Part shown: positions 54,956 through 64,000 of the stretch, piece after piece
How the letters are laid out: each line of letters opens with the position of its first letter
Numbering within the stretch: position 1 is the first letter of the stretch
NCBI RefSeq assembly: GCF_027111315.2
Contig: NZ_CP114289.2
Location: 434,001-498,000 of the forward strand
Length of the DNA stretch: 64,000 bases
Direction: 5' to 3'
Origin: Flavobacterium limnophilum
Lineage (GTDB): Bacteria; Bacteroidota; Bacteroidia; Flavobacteriales; Flavobacteriaceae
Program-made: the position numbers and the translations under genes
The notes under the pieces: generated by a model
Database searches by the model: none
What the model was told of the DNA's origin: nothing
The model's input: only the letters and a program-made list of their open reading frames with translations

Positions 54956-57925
54956 ATGCAGAATAAAGGACTTATTAAATTTTTCGCAATTCTATTTGCA
55001 TTGGTAAGTATTTACCAACTTTCTTTCACTTTTGTTTCCAACAAAGTTAAAAGTGATGCAAAATCTTTTGCTAACGGAAATCCGGATAAAGAATTGAAAT
55101 ATTTGGATTCCATAGGTAAAGAAAGCGTATTCAATCTTGGATTTACCAATTTTACTTTCAATGAAGTAAAAGACAAACAAATCAACAAAGGACTTGACTT
55201 GGAAGGTGGTATCAACGTGATATTGCAAATCTCGGTTAAAGACGTTTTGAAAGGCTTGTCCAATAATTCAAAAAACCCGGTTTTTAATAAATCTTTGGCC
55301 GATGCCAGTGCTAATCAAGAGGGAAACCAGACCTATATTGATGCTTTTTTCGAAGCTTTCGAAGCCAATTCAAAAGGAACAGTAAAACTGGCTTCTCCAG
55401 ATATTTTTGCCAATAAAACTTTGCAAGGAGAAGGAGGGATTGATTTTAGAATGACTGATTCTGAAGCTAAAAAAGTGATCAGAAAAAAAGTTGACGAATC
55501 AGTTGATAGTGCTTTTGGTGTTTTGAGAGAGCGTATCGACAAGTTTGGTGTAACTCAACCCAATATTCAAAAATTAGGTGAAACTGGAAGAATTCTTGTG
55601 GAACTTCCGGGTGCAAAAGATGTAGATAGAATTAAAAGGTTATTGCAAAGTACGGCTCAGTTAGAGTTTTGGGAAACATACAAAATCGAAGAGATTGGAA
55701 ATTTCTTGATGGCTGCAAATGAGTCATTGAAAAAAACTGAAGTTGCGAAAGTTGAAACTAAAGCCGTGGTTAAAGATTCCATAAGTGCTTTGTTGACAAA
55801 TGCAAAAGATACTGCAACTGATAAAAAAGGAAACAATCCTTTATTGGATAAAATTATCGGTCAAGGTGGAGGTCCAGTTTTGGGCTTGTTTTCACCAAAA
55901 GACACCGCTACTGTTGGAGGTTATTTAAGAAGAGCTGATGTTAGAATTTTATTGGGTGCAAACCAAAAGTATGCAAAATTTGTTTGGGGAAAACCAACTT
56001 CAATCAAAGATGAAAAAGGTAAAAACATTGAAGCGGTAGAATTATATGCATTGAGAGGAAATCGTGACAATGTAGCTGCCATGAGCGGTGGAGTTGTTAC
56101 TGATGCAAGCGATACATTTGACCAAATGGGAAAACCAGCCGTTTCCATGCAAATGAGCGGTAAAGGAGCAAAAATCTGGGAAGAATTGACAGGTAGAGCT
56201 TATACTCAAAAAAGCAATATTGCCATCGTTTTGGATAATGTGGTATATTCTGCACCGGGTGTTTCCAGCGGTCCAATTTCTGGTGGAAGATCAGAAATTT
56301 CGGGTACTTTCGAAATTTCAGAAACTAAAGATTTAGCCAACGTTCTTAGAGCAGGTAAACTTCCTGCTGCTGCAGATATTATTCAATCGGAAGTGGTTGG
56401 ACCATCCTTGGGTCAAGAAGCCATTGACAATGGTACTAATTCAGCTCTTTTAGGATTGCTTATTGTGTCACTTTGGATGATGATTTATTATGGTAAAGCG
56501 GGTTGGTATGCCAATATTGCATTGGCAGTCAATTTATTGTTCTTGTTCGGAATCTTGGCGAGTTTAGGTGCTGTGCTAACATTACCTGGTATTGCCGGTA
56601 TCGTTTTGACGATGGGAACTGCAGTGGATGCGAATATCATTATTTACGAAAGGGCGAAAGAAGAATTGCGTTCCGGAAAAACATTGCCAGAAGCCATTGC
56701 CGCTTCCTATAGTTGGAAAGGAGCGATGCGTTCTATTGTTGATGCCAACGTAACTCACGTTTTGACAGGTGCCGTATTGTTTATTTTTGGTTCAGGACCA
56801 ATTAAAGGTTTTGCAACTACATTGTTGATAGGTATAATTACCTCATTGTTTACTTCTATCTTTATTGCCAGAATATTTTTGGATTGGAGTGCTGCCAAAA
56901 GTGATAAATTATCATTCATTACAGGATTCTCTAAAAATTTCTTTACCAATTTCCATTTCGATTTCTTGGGAGTAAAAAAATGGACTTATGCTTTCTCGGC
57001 AATTGTTACAATTGTGAGTATTTATTCATTGGCGACCAACGGTTTGGATCAAGGTGTGGATTTTGTGGGAGGAAGAACTTTTCAAGTGCGTTTTGAAAAA
57101 CCTGTTGAAGTAGAAACAGTAAAAGCAGAATTGGGTAAAGTTTTTGACGGAAGTGCCGAGGTAAAAGTCTTTGGTAATGATAATCAATTGAAAATAACGA
57201 CCAAATATAAGGTTCAAGAGCATGGAAGTGAAGCGGACGAAGAAGTGAACAAATTATTGTACGAAAATTTGAAACAACATTATTCAGCCGGATTGACTTA
57301 TGATAAATTTGTAAATGCTTACGATGGTAAAAAACTAGGTATTCTACAAGCTTCAAAAGTGGGTCCTACAGTTGCGGAAGACATCAAAACCAATGCTTAT
57401 TGGGCTGTTCTTGGTGCAATGATTATTGTAGGTTTGTATTTGGTAATCAGTTTCAGAAAATGGCAATACAGTTTGGGAGCGATTGCTGCCGTTGCGCATG
57501 ACGTTATTTTCGTATTGGGTATTTACTCTTTGTGTTACAAATTTATGCCTTTCGGAATGGAGATTGACCAGCACTTTATCGCTGCGATTCTTACCGTAAT
57601 TGGATATTCGATGAATGATACCGTAATCGTGTTTGACAGGGTTCGTGAGTATTTGGGAGGAAAAGCCAAAGGTAATTTCAACAGCATCGTAAACCAATCC
57701 ATTAATAGTACAATGTCAAGAACCATCAATACTTCCTTGACGATGATTTTGGTATTGTTGATCATGTTTGTTTTTGGTGGAGATTCTATCCGTGGATTTA
57801 TCTTCGCAATGTTGGTGGGTATAGTAGTGGGAACTTATTCTTCACTATTTATTGCTACTCCAGTTTTGTGTGACACCATTTCAGCAGAGGAACACAAAAG
57901 AATTGAAGAAGAGCACAACGCTTAA
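54956..57925 (+). CDS. secDF: Fused protein-export factor SecDF
   Basis: 989 residues joining SecD and SecF, an arrangement common in Bacteroidota. The SecD half has DLEGGINVILQ (D1 motif), a large periplasmic domain with FGVLRERIDKFGVTQPNIQKLG, and the membrane motif GTAVDANIIIYERAKEEL. The SecF half begins near residue 690 with DFVGGRTF and has VIGYSMNDTVIVFDRVRE. It uses the proton gradient to help pull exported proteins through SecYEG. It has its own promoter and terminator. Confidence 0.98.
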   Translation: MQNKGLIKFFAILFALVSIYQLSFTFVSNKVKSDAKSFANGNPDKELKYLDSIGKESVFNLGFTNFTFNEVKDKQINKGLDLEGGINVILQISVKDVLKGLSNNSKNPVFNKSLADASANQEGNQTYIDAFFEAFEANSKGTVKLASPDIFANKTLQGEGGIDFRMTDSEAKKVIRKKVDESVDSAFGVLRERIDKFGVTQPNIQKLGETGRILVELPGAKDVDRIKRLLQSTAQLEFWETYKIEEIGNFLMAANESLKKTEVAKVETKAVVKDSISALLTNAKDTATDKKGNNPLLDKIIGQGGGPVLGLFSPKDTATVGGYLRRADVRILLGANQKYAKFVWGKPTSIKDEKGKNIEAVELYALRGNRDNVAAMSGGVVTDASDTFDQMGKPAVSMQMSGKGAKIWEELTGRAYTQKSNIAIVLDNVVYSAPGVSSGPISGGRSEISGTFEISETKDLANVLRAGKLPAAADIIQSEVVGPSLGQEAIDNGTNSALLGLLIVSLWMMIYYGKAGWYANIALAVNLLFLFGILASLGAVLTLPGIAGIVLTMGTAVDANIIIYERAKEELRSGKTLPEAIAASYSWKGAMRSIVDANVTHVLTGAVLFIFGSGPIKGFATTLLIGIITSLFTSIFIARIFLDWSAAKSDKLSFITGFSKNFFTNFHFDFLGVKKWTYAFSAIVTIVSIYSLATNGLDQGVDFVGGRTFQVRFEKPVEVETVKAELGKVFDGSAEVKVFGNDNQLKITTKYKVQEHGSEADEEVNKLLYENLKQHYSAGLTYDKFVNAYDGKKLGILQASKVGPTVAEDIKTNAYWAVLGAMIIVGLYLVISFRKWQYSLGAIAAVAHDVIFVLGIYSLCYKFMPFGMEIDQHFIAAILTVIGYSMNDTVIVFDRVREYLGGKAKGNFNSIVNQSINSTMSRTINTSLTMILVLLIMFVFGGDSIRGFIFAMLVGIVVGTYSSLFIATPVLCDTISAEEHKRIEEEHNA

Positions 57926-57950
57926 TTGAATTAAGTTTTAAATATTTTTA

Positions 57951-57980
57951 AAAGACCCGAAATTTCGGGTCTTTTTTTTG
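57951..57980 (+). terminator. Intrinsic terminator after secDF
   Basis: AAAGACCCGAAA (57951-57962) and TTTCGGGTCTTT (57963-57974) form a perfect palindrome followed by T. Confidence 0.9.
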
Positions 57981-58123
57981 GAATTGTTTTACTGGAATAT
58001 GAGTTGTTCTATTGTTAGTTGGACAAAATTTATAGAATTAGTTTTATTGAAGAGTCAAATTTTATATATTTACTAAATATTGCTATAATTCCACCAAATT
58101 TTTGCAACCTAAAATAACCAAAA

Positions 58124-60286
58124 ATGATGAAAAAACTAATCAAGTTGTTCGTTTTTCTGTTTTTGATTACTATTTTATCGAGTTCAAGTACATTCGCTAA
58201 AAGCGGTATTAGTGGTTTTGCAAATATGGGGCTTGCTCCAGTACCACCAATAGTCACGACTCCTGTTTATCTATGCCAAAATAGTGTTGCAGTACCATTA
58301 ACGGCGACACCTTCTGGAGGAGGAACTTTGACTTGGTATGCTGGATTATCAGGAGGGATTGCATTGCCGGGTGCGCCTACACCAAGCACAACCACAGTGG
58401 GATCAACGACTTATTATGTCACCGAAACTGTTGCTGGTGTAGAGAGTACACCTCGTACCCCAATTGTGGTTAATGTGGTTGCAGATTCAGGTGGTGTACT
58501 GACATTGTTTTGTGATGCGGCTAACACAACACCTACATCCGTAGCTTTTGATTGGAATAATGTAATTGGATATTTAGGGTATAATTATTCGTATTCAGTA
58601 GCAGGAGAACCATTAGTAACGGGGTTTCAAGTTGCTCCATCACATTTTGATGTTCCAGTTCCTGGACCGGGTACAACTGTAAAATTTACTATTTTATCGG
58701 TATTGGGACTTCCTTGTGTAAAATCAATTTCGGTTACCTGTAATTCTACTTGTACTATCGCCCAAAGCATAGCGCCAAAATTCACTCCAATCCCTTCTTT
58801 TTGTTCAGGGACTCCTGCTCCATCCTTGCCTGCAACATCATTGGAAGGCATATCGGGAACTTGGTCACCTGCAACAATTAGCAACACCGCCAGTGGAAAT
58901 TATGTATTTACACCGGATCCAATATTGTTTCCTTGCGCTTTAATTCCAGCTCCATTAGCCGTTACTGTTACATCAATGGTAAGTCCAACATTTTCGGGCA
59001 TTCCAGCCGTTGTTTGTCAAGGAGCTCCAGCACCGGTTTTGCCTTTGATTTCTTCTAATGCTACTCCGATAACTGGAACTTGGAGCCCTTTTCCTGTTGA
59101 TACATCGACACTGGGAACTACTGATTATACTTTTATACCAACACCGGGTCAGTCCTGTGTTTCGGCTACCCCGACCACTGCATCGATAAGAATTGATCCA
59201 GTTCTAACGCCCACTTTTACGCAAATAGGGGCAATATGTTCAGGCGGTACTTTGTTGGCTTTACCAACTACTTCCAATAACGGAATTACGGGTTCTTGGT
59301 CACCAGCCTTGAATAACACGGCAACGACTTTATACACTTTTACCCCAACTGCTGGACAATGTGCCACTACGACTACTATGTCTATAACCGTGAATACTAA
59401 TGTTACACCAACATTTAATGGAGTGGGGCCAATTTGTTCTGGTGATATTTTAGCGCCTTTGCCAACCCTTTCCAACAATGGAATCAACGGAACTTGGTCT
59501 CCTTCCTTGAATAATACGACTACAACTACCTATATTTTTGCACCATCTTCAGGGCAATGTGCTACCACTACGCCGCTAACAATCGTTGTAAACCCACTTG
59601 TTGAACCTAGTTTTGTGGATTTGTCAATCTGTTCCGGAAGTACACCTCCTAATTTGGATACTATGTCGCCAAATGGAATTACGGGAAATTGGATGCCATC
59701 AAGCATTGACAACACAACCAATGGTGCTTATGTTTTTACTCCAGATGCGCCGCAATGCGCTACGGTAAAAACCATTAATGTTACCGTAAATCCATCCAAT
59801 ACTTTAGTGGCTATGGATTGGACAGTTACCGATGCATTCACAAAAAATCAAATAGTTACCATTGTGGCAACAGGTTCTGGGAATTATTTATATCAAATGG
59901 ATTCTGGCCCATTCCAGACTAGTCCTGTTTTTGAGAACGTGGCTTATGGAATGCATTCCATTACGGTGAAAGATGTGAATAGTTGCAGTACTCAAATAAC
60001 GGAAACCAATGTCTTGGTAATTGGTTATCCTAAATATTTTACGCCAAACGGCGACACTTATAATGATACTTGGAATATTTTTGATTTGAAAGATCAAGTG
60101 GCTTCGAGAATTTATATTTTTGACCGATACGGTAAACTCTTGAAAGATATAAGTCCAAAAGGTTCTGGCTGGGATGGTACTTATATTGGGCAACCAATGC
60201 CTGCTGCGGATTATTGGTTTACGGTTGAATATTCTGAACAAGGAATCACCAAAAAATTCAATTCCCATTTTTCTTTAAAACGATAA
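58124..60286 (+). CDS. Surface protein with repeated Ig-like units and T9SS type B sorting domain
   Basis: 720 residues. A signal peptide (LIKLFVFLFLITILSSSSTFA) is followed by about five repeats near 75-95 residues long, each with a C-SG segment and a [GT]-W-SP motif (for example GISGTWSPATI, PITGTWSPFPV, GITGSWSPAL, GINGTWSPSL, GITGNWMPSS). The final 85 residues (PKYFTPNGDTYNDTWNIFDL to HFSLKR) are the gliding-motility-associated C-terminal domain, the sorting signal for type IX secretion of the SprB/type B class. It is probably a cell-surface adhesin or filament. Confidence 0.92.
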   Translation: MMKKLIKLFVFLFLITILSSSSTFAKSGISGFANMGLAPVPPIVTTPVYLCQNSVAVPLTATPSGGGTLTWYAGLSGGIALPGAPTPSTTTVGSTTYYVTETVAGVESTPRTPIVVNVVADSGGVLTLFCDAANTTPTSVAFDWNNVIGYLGYNYSYSVAGEPLVTGFQVAPSHFDVPVPGPGTTVKFTILSVLGLPCVKSISVTCNSTCTIAQSIAPKFTPIPSFCSGTPAPSLPATSLEGISGTWSPATISNTASGNYVFTPDPILFPCALIPAPLAVTVTSMVSPTFSGIPAVVCQGAPAPVLPLISSNATPITGTWSPFPVDTSTLGTTDYTFIPTPGQSCVSATPTTASIRIDPVLTPTFTQIGAICSGGTLLALPTTSNNGITGSWSPALNNTATTLYTFTPTAGQCATTTTMSITVNTNVTPTFNGVGPICSGDILAPLPTLSNNGINGTWSPSLNNTTTTTYIFAPSSGQCATTTPLTIVVNPLVEPSFVDLSICSGSTPPNLDTMSPNGITGNWMPSSIDNTTNGAYVFTPDAPQCATVKTINVTVNPSNTLVAMDWTVTDAFTKNQIVTIVATGSGNYLYQMDSGPFQTSPVFENVAYGMHSITVKDVNSCSTQITETNVLVIGYPKYFTPNGDTYNDTWNIFDLKDQVASRIYIFDRYGKLLKDISPKGSGWDGTYIGQPMPAADYWFTVEYSEQGITKKFNSHFSLKR

Positions 60287-60290
60287 AACA

Positions 60291-60320
60291 AAAAAAGCTT
60301 CCAAATCAGGAAACTTTTTT
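60291..60320. terminator. Bidirectional terminator between converging genes
   Basis: AAAAAAGCTTCC (60291-60302) pairs with GGAAACTTTTTT (60309-60320), with A and T runs on the two flanks. It can serve both the surface-protein gene and lgt. Confidence 0.75.
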
Positions 60321-60333
60321 ATCAATTATGGTT

Positions 60334-61260
60334 TTATATTTTAACTGGTTTTTCGGACGTAAAAACAAAATATAGCCCAACGAGGATAAATGGAATACTC
60401 AACCATTGTCCTGTCGAGAATAATCCCAATGCGCTTTCAAAACCACCCTGGCTTTCTTTCACATATTCTACAATAAAACGGATAGACCACAAAAGCACTA
60501 GAAATAGACCAAATAAATAACCGCTTTTTTCTCTTGCATTTGTTTTCCAATACAAGAAAAACAATAAGGCAAAAACAAAGATGTAGCAAACTGCTTCGTA
60601 CAATTGTGCCGGATGTTTTACGGGAACTTGCTGTAATAATTCTGAAAATTTTGGATCTGTGGCTATGGCGTGATAAGCCTCTTTTGGGTTTGCAATTTTG
60701 GTTGCATTTACGGCATCATTTGGAGTGAAATAGTCCCTAACGAATTTTATTCCAAAGTCAGAATCAGTTTCTTTGCCAACAATTTCCGAATTGAAAAAAT
60801 TCCCCAATCTTACAAAAATAGCGCCGCTTGATACAGGAATTACTATTCTGTCCAAAATCCACATTTGGGGTCTCTTTAATATTTTTTTGCTGTAATAATA
60901 CATGGTTATTATGATGGATATTGCAGCTCCATGGCTTGCTAATCCTTGGAAACCGGTAAATTCAAAATTGGGACTGAATCTAAAAGGCAAAAATATTTCC
61001 AATAAATGATTGCGATAATATTCCCAATCATAGAACAAAACATGTCCTAGTCTGGCTCCTATCAATGTGGCCAAAACTGTCCAAATAAACAAGGTGTCCA
61101 ATTTTTCTACAGATTCATTTTCACGTTCAAAAATGTTTTTCATGATGTACCAACCCAATCCAAAGGCGATTACAAACATTAGGCTGTAAAACCGAATTAC
61201 AAAAAAACCTAAATCAATCCCTTCCGATGGATTCCAAACTATGTTTAAAGCGTGTGCCAT
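60334..61260 (-). CDS. lgt: Prolipoprotein diacylglyceryl transferase
   Basis: 308 residues with about seven membrane helices. The Lgt signature is GAIFVRLGNFFNSEIVGKETD (near residues 141-161, with the conserved Arg, Asn and Glu), and HPAQLYEAVCYI (near 220) is also characteristic. It moves diacylglycerol from phosphatidylglycerol to the lipobox cysteine of lipoproteins, the first step of lipoprotein maturation, needed for the many surface lipoproteins of these bacteria. Transcribed toward the surface-protein gene. Confidence 0.96.
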   Translation of the reverse strand: MAHALNIVWNPSEGIDLGFFVIRFYSLMFVIAFGLGWYIMKNIFERENESVEKLDTLFIWTVLATLIGARLGHVLFYDWEYYRNHLLEIFLPFRFSPNFEFTGFQGLASHGAAISIIITMYYYSKKILKRPQMWILDRIVIPVSSGAIFVRLGNFFNSEIVGKETDSDFGIKFVRDYFTPNDAVNATKIANPKEAYHAIATDPKFSELLQQVPVKHPAQLYEAVCYIFVFALLFFLYWKTNAREKSGYLFGLFLVLLWSIRFIVEYVKESQGGFESALGLFSTGQWLSIPFILVGLYFVFTSEKPVKI

Positions 61261-61324
61261 ATAGTAAATGTTTTATATTGTTGTAAAAATAAATATTTAA
61301 AGTAGAGTATGTCTTTATAAAAAG

Positions 61325-61573
61325 TTAATGTTTGTGCGAACATTCTTTTTCTGGAACGGGATCATAACCGCTTTTTCCCCAAGGATGACAACTCAAGATT
61401 CTTTTGATTCCTAAATAACCTCCATAAAATAAACCGTGTTTTTGCAAGGCTTCGATCATGTAGCTCGAGCATGTGGGCTCAAATCTGCAAGCTGCCGGCG
61501 TAAATGGAGATATGGCAGATTGGTAGAATCTGACGAGCAATACAAATGGATAAATGAGGATTTTTGACATCAT
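61325..61573 (-). CDS. yidD: Membrane protein insertion efficiency factor YidD
   Basis: 82 residues. It has the full YidD pattern: [35 protein letters not shown], then [20 protein letters not shown], with three conserved Cys and the CR-x-PTCS core. It assists YidC in membrane protein insertion. It lies 48 bases after cysS on the same strand and 64 bases before lgt, so these three may share a transcript. Confidence 0.95.
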   Translation of the reverse strand: MMSKILIYPFVLLVRFYQSAISPFTPAACRFEPTCSSYMIEALQKHGLFYGGYLGIKRILSCHPWGKSGYDPVPEKECSHKH

Positions 61574-61621
61574 CTTTTAGAAGTTACAATTTGAAATCCT
61601 TCGTGACCACAAAATAACAGA

Positions 61622-63103
61622 TTACTGGACACTGAATGTCGTGCCTTCTTTACCGTCTTTCAATTGAATTCCCAAAGCAATCAATTGATCTCGAATTTGG
61701 TCTGACATGGCAAAGTCTTTGTTGGCTCTGGCTTCCATTCGCATATTGATTAACATATGAATAACTCCTTCTAGTTTGTCGTTGTTGTTTCCAATTGCTT
61801 TTTCATCTTTTAAACCCAAAACATCGAATACAAAAGCATTCATTGTTTTTGTGAAATTTTTCAAATCTTCAGCAGTAAGCATGGCAGAATTGTCTTTTAA
61901 TAAATTGATAAAACGAACGCCTTCAAACAGTTGTGCAATCAAAATCGGACTGTTGAAATCGTCATTCATGGCGTCATAACAATTTTGTTTCCAGCTTGCA
62001 ATATCTAGGGTAGAAGATGAGCTTGGCTTGATTGCTGCCAATCCATCCACGGCTTCCATTAATCTGTAAAATCCTTTTTCGGCAGCAAGAATAGCGTCAT
62101 TGGTAAAATCGAGATTGCTTCTATAATGAGCCTGAAGCACAAAAAAGCGAGCCACACTTGGCGAAAATGCCTTGCTTAAATTTGGGTTTTCTCCAGTTAG
62201 AATCTCTCTTGGCAAGATGTTGTTTCCAGTTGACTTTGCCATTTTCTTGCCATTCAAAGTCAGCATATTGGCATGCATCCAGTAATTTACAGGCGTATGA
62301 CCCGTGCAAGCTTGATTTTGTGCTATTTCGCATTCATGGTGCGGAAATTTTAAATCCATTCCACCGCCGTGAATGTCAAAATGATTGCCCAAATATTTGG
62401 TACTCATTGCAGTACATTCCAAATGCCAACCAGGAAAACCGTCGCTCCAAGGCGAAGGCCATCGCATAATATGTTGTGGTTCTGCTTTTTTCCAAAGGGC
62501 AAAATCCTGTGCATTTTTTTTGTCGCCTTGACCGTCCAAGTCTCTGGTGTTGGCCAACATATCTTCAATATTTCGACCGCTTAAAATACCGTAATTGTTG
62601 GTCTTGTTGTATTTTACAACGTCAAAGTACACGGAACCATTAACTTCATAAGCCAATCCATTGTCAATAATTTTTTTGACAATTTCAATTTGTTCTATAA
62701 TATGACCCGTTGCAGTTGGTTCGATACTTGGCGGCAAAAAGTTGAATAAATTCAATATTTCGTGAAAATCAACGGTATATTGTTGCACAACTTCCATTGG
62801 TTCAAGTTGTTCCAATCGTGCTTTTTTGGCAATTTTGTCTTCGCCATCATCCACGTCATCCACTATATGCCCAACGTCGGTAATGTTTCTAACATAACGG
62901 GTTTTGTAACCCAAATGCAAAAAATACCTATAGATTACGTCAAAAGACATAAAAGTGCGCACATTTCCAAGATGCACATTGCTGTAAACCGTTGGTCCGC
63001 AAACATACATTCCTACATTTCCTTCGTGAATTGGCGTAAAAACTTCTTTTTCTCCTGAAAGAGAATTGTATATTTTTAAGGTTTGGGTTTTGTATAAAGG
63101 CAT
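61622..63103 (-). CDS. cysS: Cysteinyl-tRNA synthetase
   Basis: 493 residues, class [18 protein letters not shown] holds the HIGH-type motif (HLGN), [10 protein letters not shown] is the KMSKS motif, and [10 protein letters not shown] with [11 protein letters not shown] gives the zinc-site residues. It charges tRNA(Cys). Length and ends are normal; first of the cysS-yidD-lgt group. Confidence 0.97.
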   Translation of the reverse strand: MPLYKTQTLKIYNSLSGEKEVFTPIHEGNVGMYVCGPTVYSNVHLGNVRTFMSFDVIYRYFLHLGYKTRYVRNITDVGHIVDDVDDGEDKIAKKARLEQLEPMEVVQQYTVDFHEILNLFNFLPPSIEPTATGHIIEQIEIVKKIIDNGLAYEVNGSVYFDVVKYNKTNNYGILSGRNIEDMLANTRDLDGQGDKKNAQDFALWKKAEPQHIMRWPSPWSDGFPGWHLECTAMSTKYLGNHFDIHGGGMDLKFPHHECEIAQNQACTGHTPVNYWMHANMLTLNGKKMAKSTGNNILPREILTGENPNLSKAFSPSVARFFVLQAHYRSNLDFTNDAILAAEKGFYRLMEAVDGLAAIKPSSSSTLDIASWKQNCYDAMNDDFNSPILIAQLFEGVRFINLLKDNSAMLTAEDLKNFTKTMNAFVFDVLGLKDEKAIGNNNDKLEGVIHMLINMRMEARANKDFAMSDQIRDQLIALGIQLKDGKEGTTFSVQ

Positions 63104-63118
63104 TGTTGTTTGTGGTTT

Positions 63119-63249
63119 TCCCCACCCCAGCCCTCCCTGAAGGGAAGGGAGTAGAGAGGTGAATGTGTTGTTGATAATAAATTTATTTTTTGCTGAATTT
63201 TTATTTTCCAGTCTTCACTCCCTCACCTTTGGAGAGGGTCGGGGAGAGG
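63119..63249. repeat. GC-rich imperfect inverted repeat
   Basis: The arm at 63119-63151 (CCCCAGCCCTCCCTGAAGGG and on) resembles the reverse complement of 63218-63249 (ending TTTGGAGAGGGTCGGGGAG). It is GC-rich against an AT-rich background and lies between folE and cysS. This wording is typical of dispersed repeats in Flavobacterium. Confidence 0.65.
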
Positions 63250-63250
63250 A

Positions 63251-63925
63251 CTAAAATTTTGTTTCCAATTTAATGTAATCCAATAATTCTCTGCGAGTTT
63301 GTTCGTCTTTAAATTGTCCGCCAAATTCAGCTGTTACGGTGCTGCTTTCGATGTCTTTTATTCCTCTGGAATTCACGCAAAGGTGTTTGGCATCTATAAT
63401 ACAAGCAACGTCTTCGGTTCCAAGAGCGATTTGTAATTCTTGCACAATTTGCATTGTCAAACGCTCTTGAACTTGAGGTCTTTTGGCATAAAATTCAACG
63501 ATTCTATTTATTTTGGATAATCCAATGACTCTTCCTTTCGAGATATAGGCCACATGGGCTCTTCCTATTATGGGAAGCAAATGGTGTTCGCAGGTAGAGT
63601 AGAGGGTGATGTTTTTTTCGACCAACATTTCGCCATATTTATAGCCATTTTCAAAAGTGGAAGCGCTTGGTTTTCTGGCAGGATTCAGTCCTCCAAAAAT
63701 TTCTTTCACAAACATTTTGGCCACACGATTGGGAGTTCCTTTAAGGCTGTCATCAGTCAAATCCATCCCAAGTGTAAGCAGGATGTTTTCGACATCCTTT
63801 TTTATTCTTTCAATTTTTTGATCGTCAGTAATATTGAAAGCGTCTTCTCTGACTGGATTTTTTGCGTTTAAACTAATATGATTGTCTCCTATTTCGTCAT
63901 GAAATTCTTCGTTGTTTATCATCAA
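63251..63925 (-). CDS. folE: GTP cyclohydrolase I
   Basis: 224 residues. TCEHHLLPIIGRAHVAYI holds the zinc Cys and His residues and the catalytic His, and GLSKINRIVEFYAKRPQVQERLTMQI and the second zinc Cys in DAKHLCVNSRGI are present. It makes dihydroneopterin triphosphate from GTP, the first step of folate and pterin synthesis. The start may be the first or second Met of MMINNEEFH. A dispersed-type repeat separates it from cysS. Confidence 0.97.
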   Translation of the reverse strand: MMINNEEFHDEIGDNHISLNAKNPVREDAFNITDDQKIERIKKDVENILLTLGMDLTDDSLKGTPNRVAKMFVKEIFGGLNPARKPSASTFENGYKYGEMLVEKNITLYSTCEHHLLPIIGRAHVAYISKGRVIGLSKINRIVEFYAKRPQVQERLTMQIVQELQIALGTEDVACIIDAKHLCVNSRGIKDIESSTVTAEFGGQFKDEQTRRELLDYIKLETKF

Positions 63926-63971
63926 AAGTTGCTATTATGGTGGTGTATAAATTTAAGGGGGTAAAGATAAT

Positions 63972-64000
63972 TAATAAAAGCCAAAGAAATTCGATGGCTT
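63972..64000 (-). terminator. Probable terminator of the next gene to the right (partly seen)
   Basis: On the minus strand AAGCCA (64000-63995) pairs with TGGCTT (63984-63979) and T-rich bases follow. It would end a minus-strand gene lying beyond the window; the stem may continue past the edge. Confidence 0.4.

Noticed and set aside
58627..59721. Several minus-strand ORFs inside the T9SS surface-protein gene.
   Set aside because: They are shadows caused by the repeated Thr/Pro-rich coding sequence on the plus strand; no motifs and no upstream signals.

Overview
The window looks like a chromosomal segment of a Flavobacterium-type Bacteroidota. The evidence is an AT-rich genome, several promoters with the Bacteroidota -7 element TAnnTTTG (one with a well-placed -33 TTG), frequent TTG/GTG starts, a type IX secretion-sorted surface protein with a gliding-motility-type C-terminal domain, a fused SecDF, and housekeeping proteins of flavobacterial type. 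I see no rRNA or tRNA gene, no CRISPR array and no recognisable insertion-sequence transposase.

Layout. 0-7 kb: a divergent secreted-protein start, a MATE exporter, a membrane SPFH protein, MeaB GTPase, an Rrf2 regulator with an NAD(P)-binding partner, an AEC carrier and a YefM-YoeB toxin-antitoxin pair. 7-15 kb: NudK, then a minus-strand rel - fur - purA series, a serine hydrolase, an RNA methyltransferase and a TRIC-type channel. 15-24 kb: a membrane-linked module (SpoIIM-like, six-helix protein, DUF4129, DUF4350, MoxR ATPase, SIMPL, DUF58, with a divergent RDD protein), interrupted by an Abi-like gene. 24-36 kb: a surface polysaccharide locus (acyltransferase, sugar aminotransferase, TagF-like polymerase, CDP-ribitol synthase fusion, flippase, 3,4-ketoisomerase, four glycosyltransferases), followed by ftsE. 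36-41 kb: a 1004-residue TPR protein and an outer-membrane barrel. 41-51 kb: a Gre-like protein, an AbiEii/HTH pair, gatC-gatA-gatB::aspS and a NACHT NTPase. 51-64 kb: gyrB, mdh, secDF, the surface protein, lgt, yidD, cysS and folE.

The most notable observation is a repeated architecture. Three separate defence-type cargoes (Abi-like HEPN gene, AbiEii/HTH pair, NACHT NTPase) each sit beside an intact host gene, with an orphan partial copy of that gene's end on the far side. The orphan copies are the first 27 codons of the DUF58 gene (81 bp, identical), the last 27 codons of the Gre-like gene (13 of 81 bases differ) and the last 47 codons of gatB::aspS (15 of 141 bases differ). In the two diverged cases most differences are synonymous, so both copies probably diverged as working genes before coming together. 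That suggests the cargo arrived attached to a relative's gene end. No integrase is present; recombination through homology on one side and illegitimate joining on the other would explain all three.

Other points of interest are a YefM-YoeB operator with two TGTACA boxes 12 bp apart enclosing the -7 promoter element, a GatB-AspRS fusion carrying a possible non-discriminating marker in its AspRS, and a CDP-ribitol/TagF-like branch in a Gram-negative polysaccharide locus. All calls are from reading the sequence; no database search was run.
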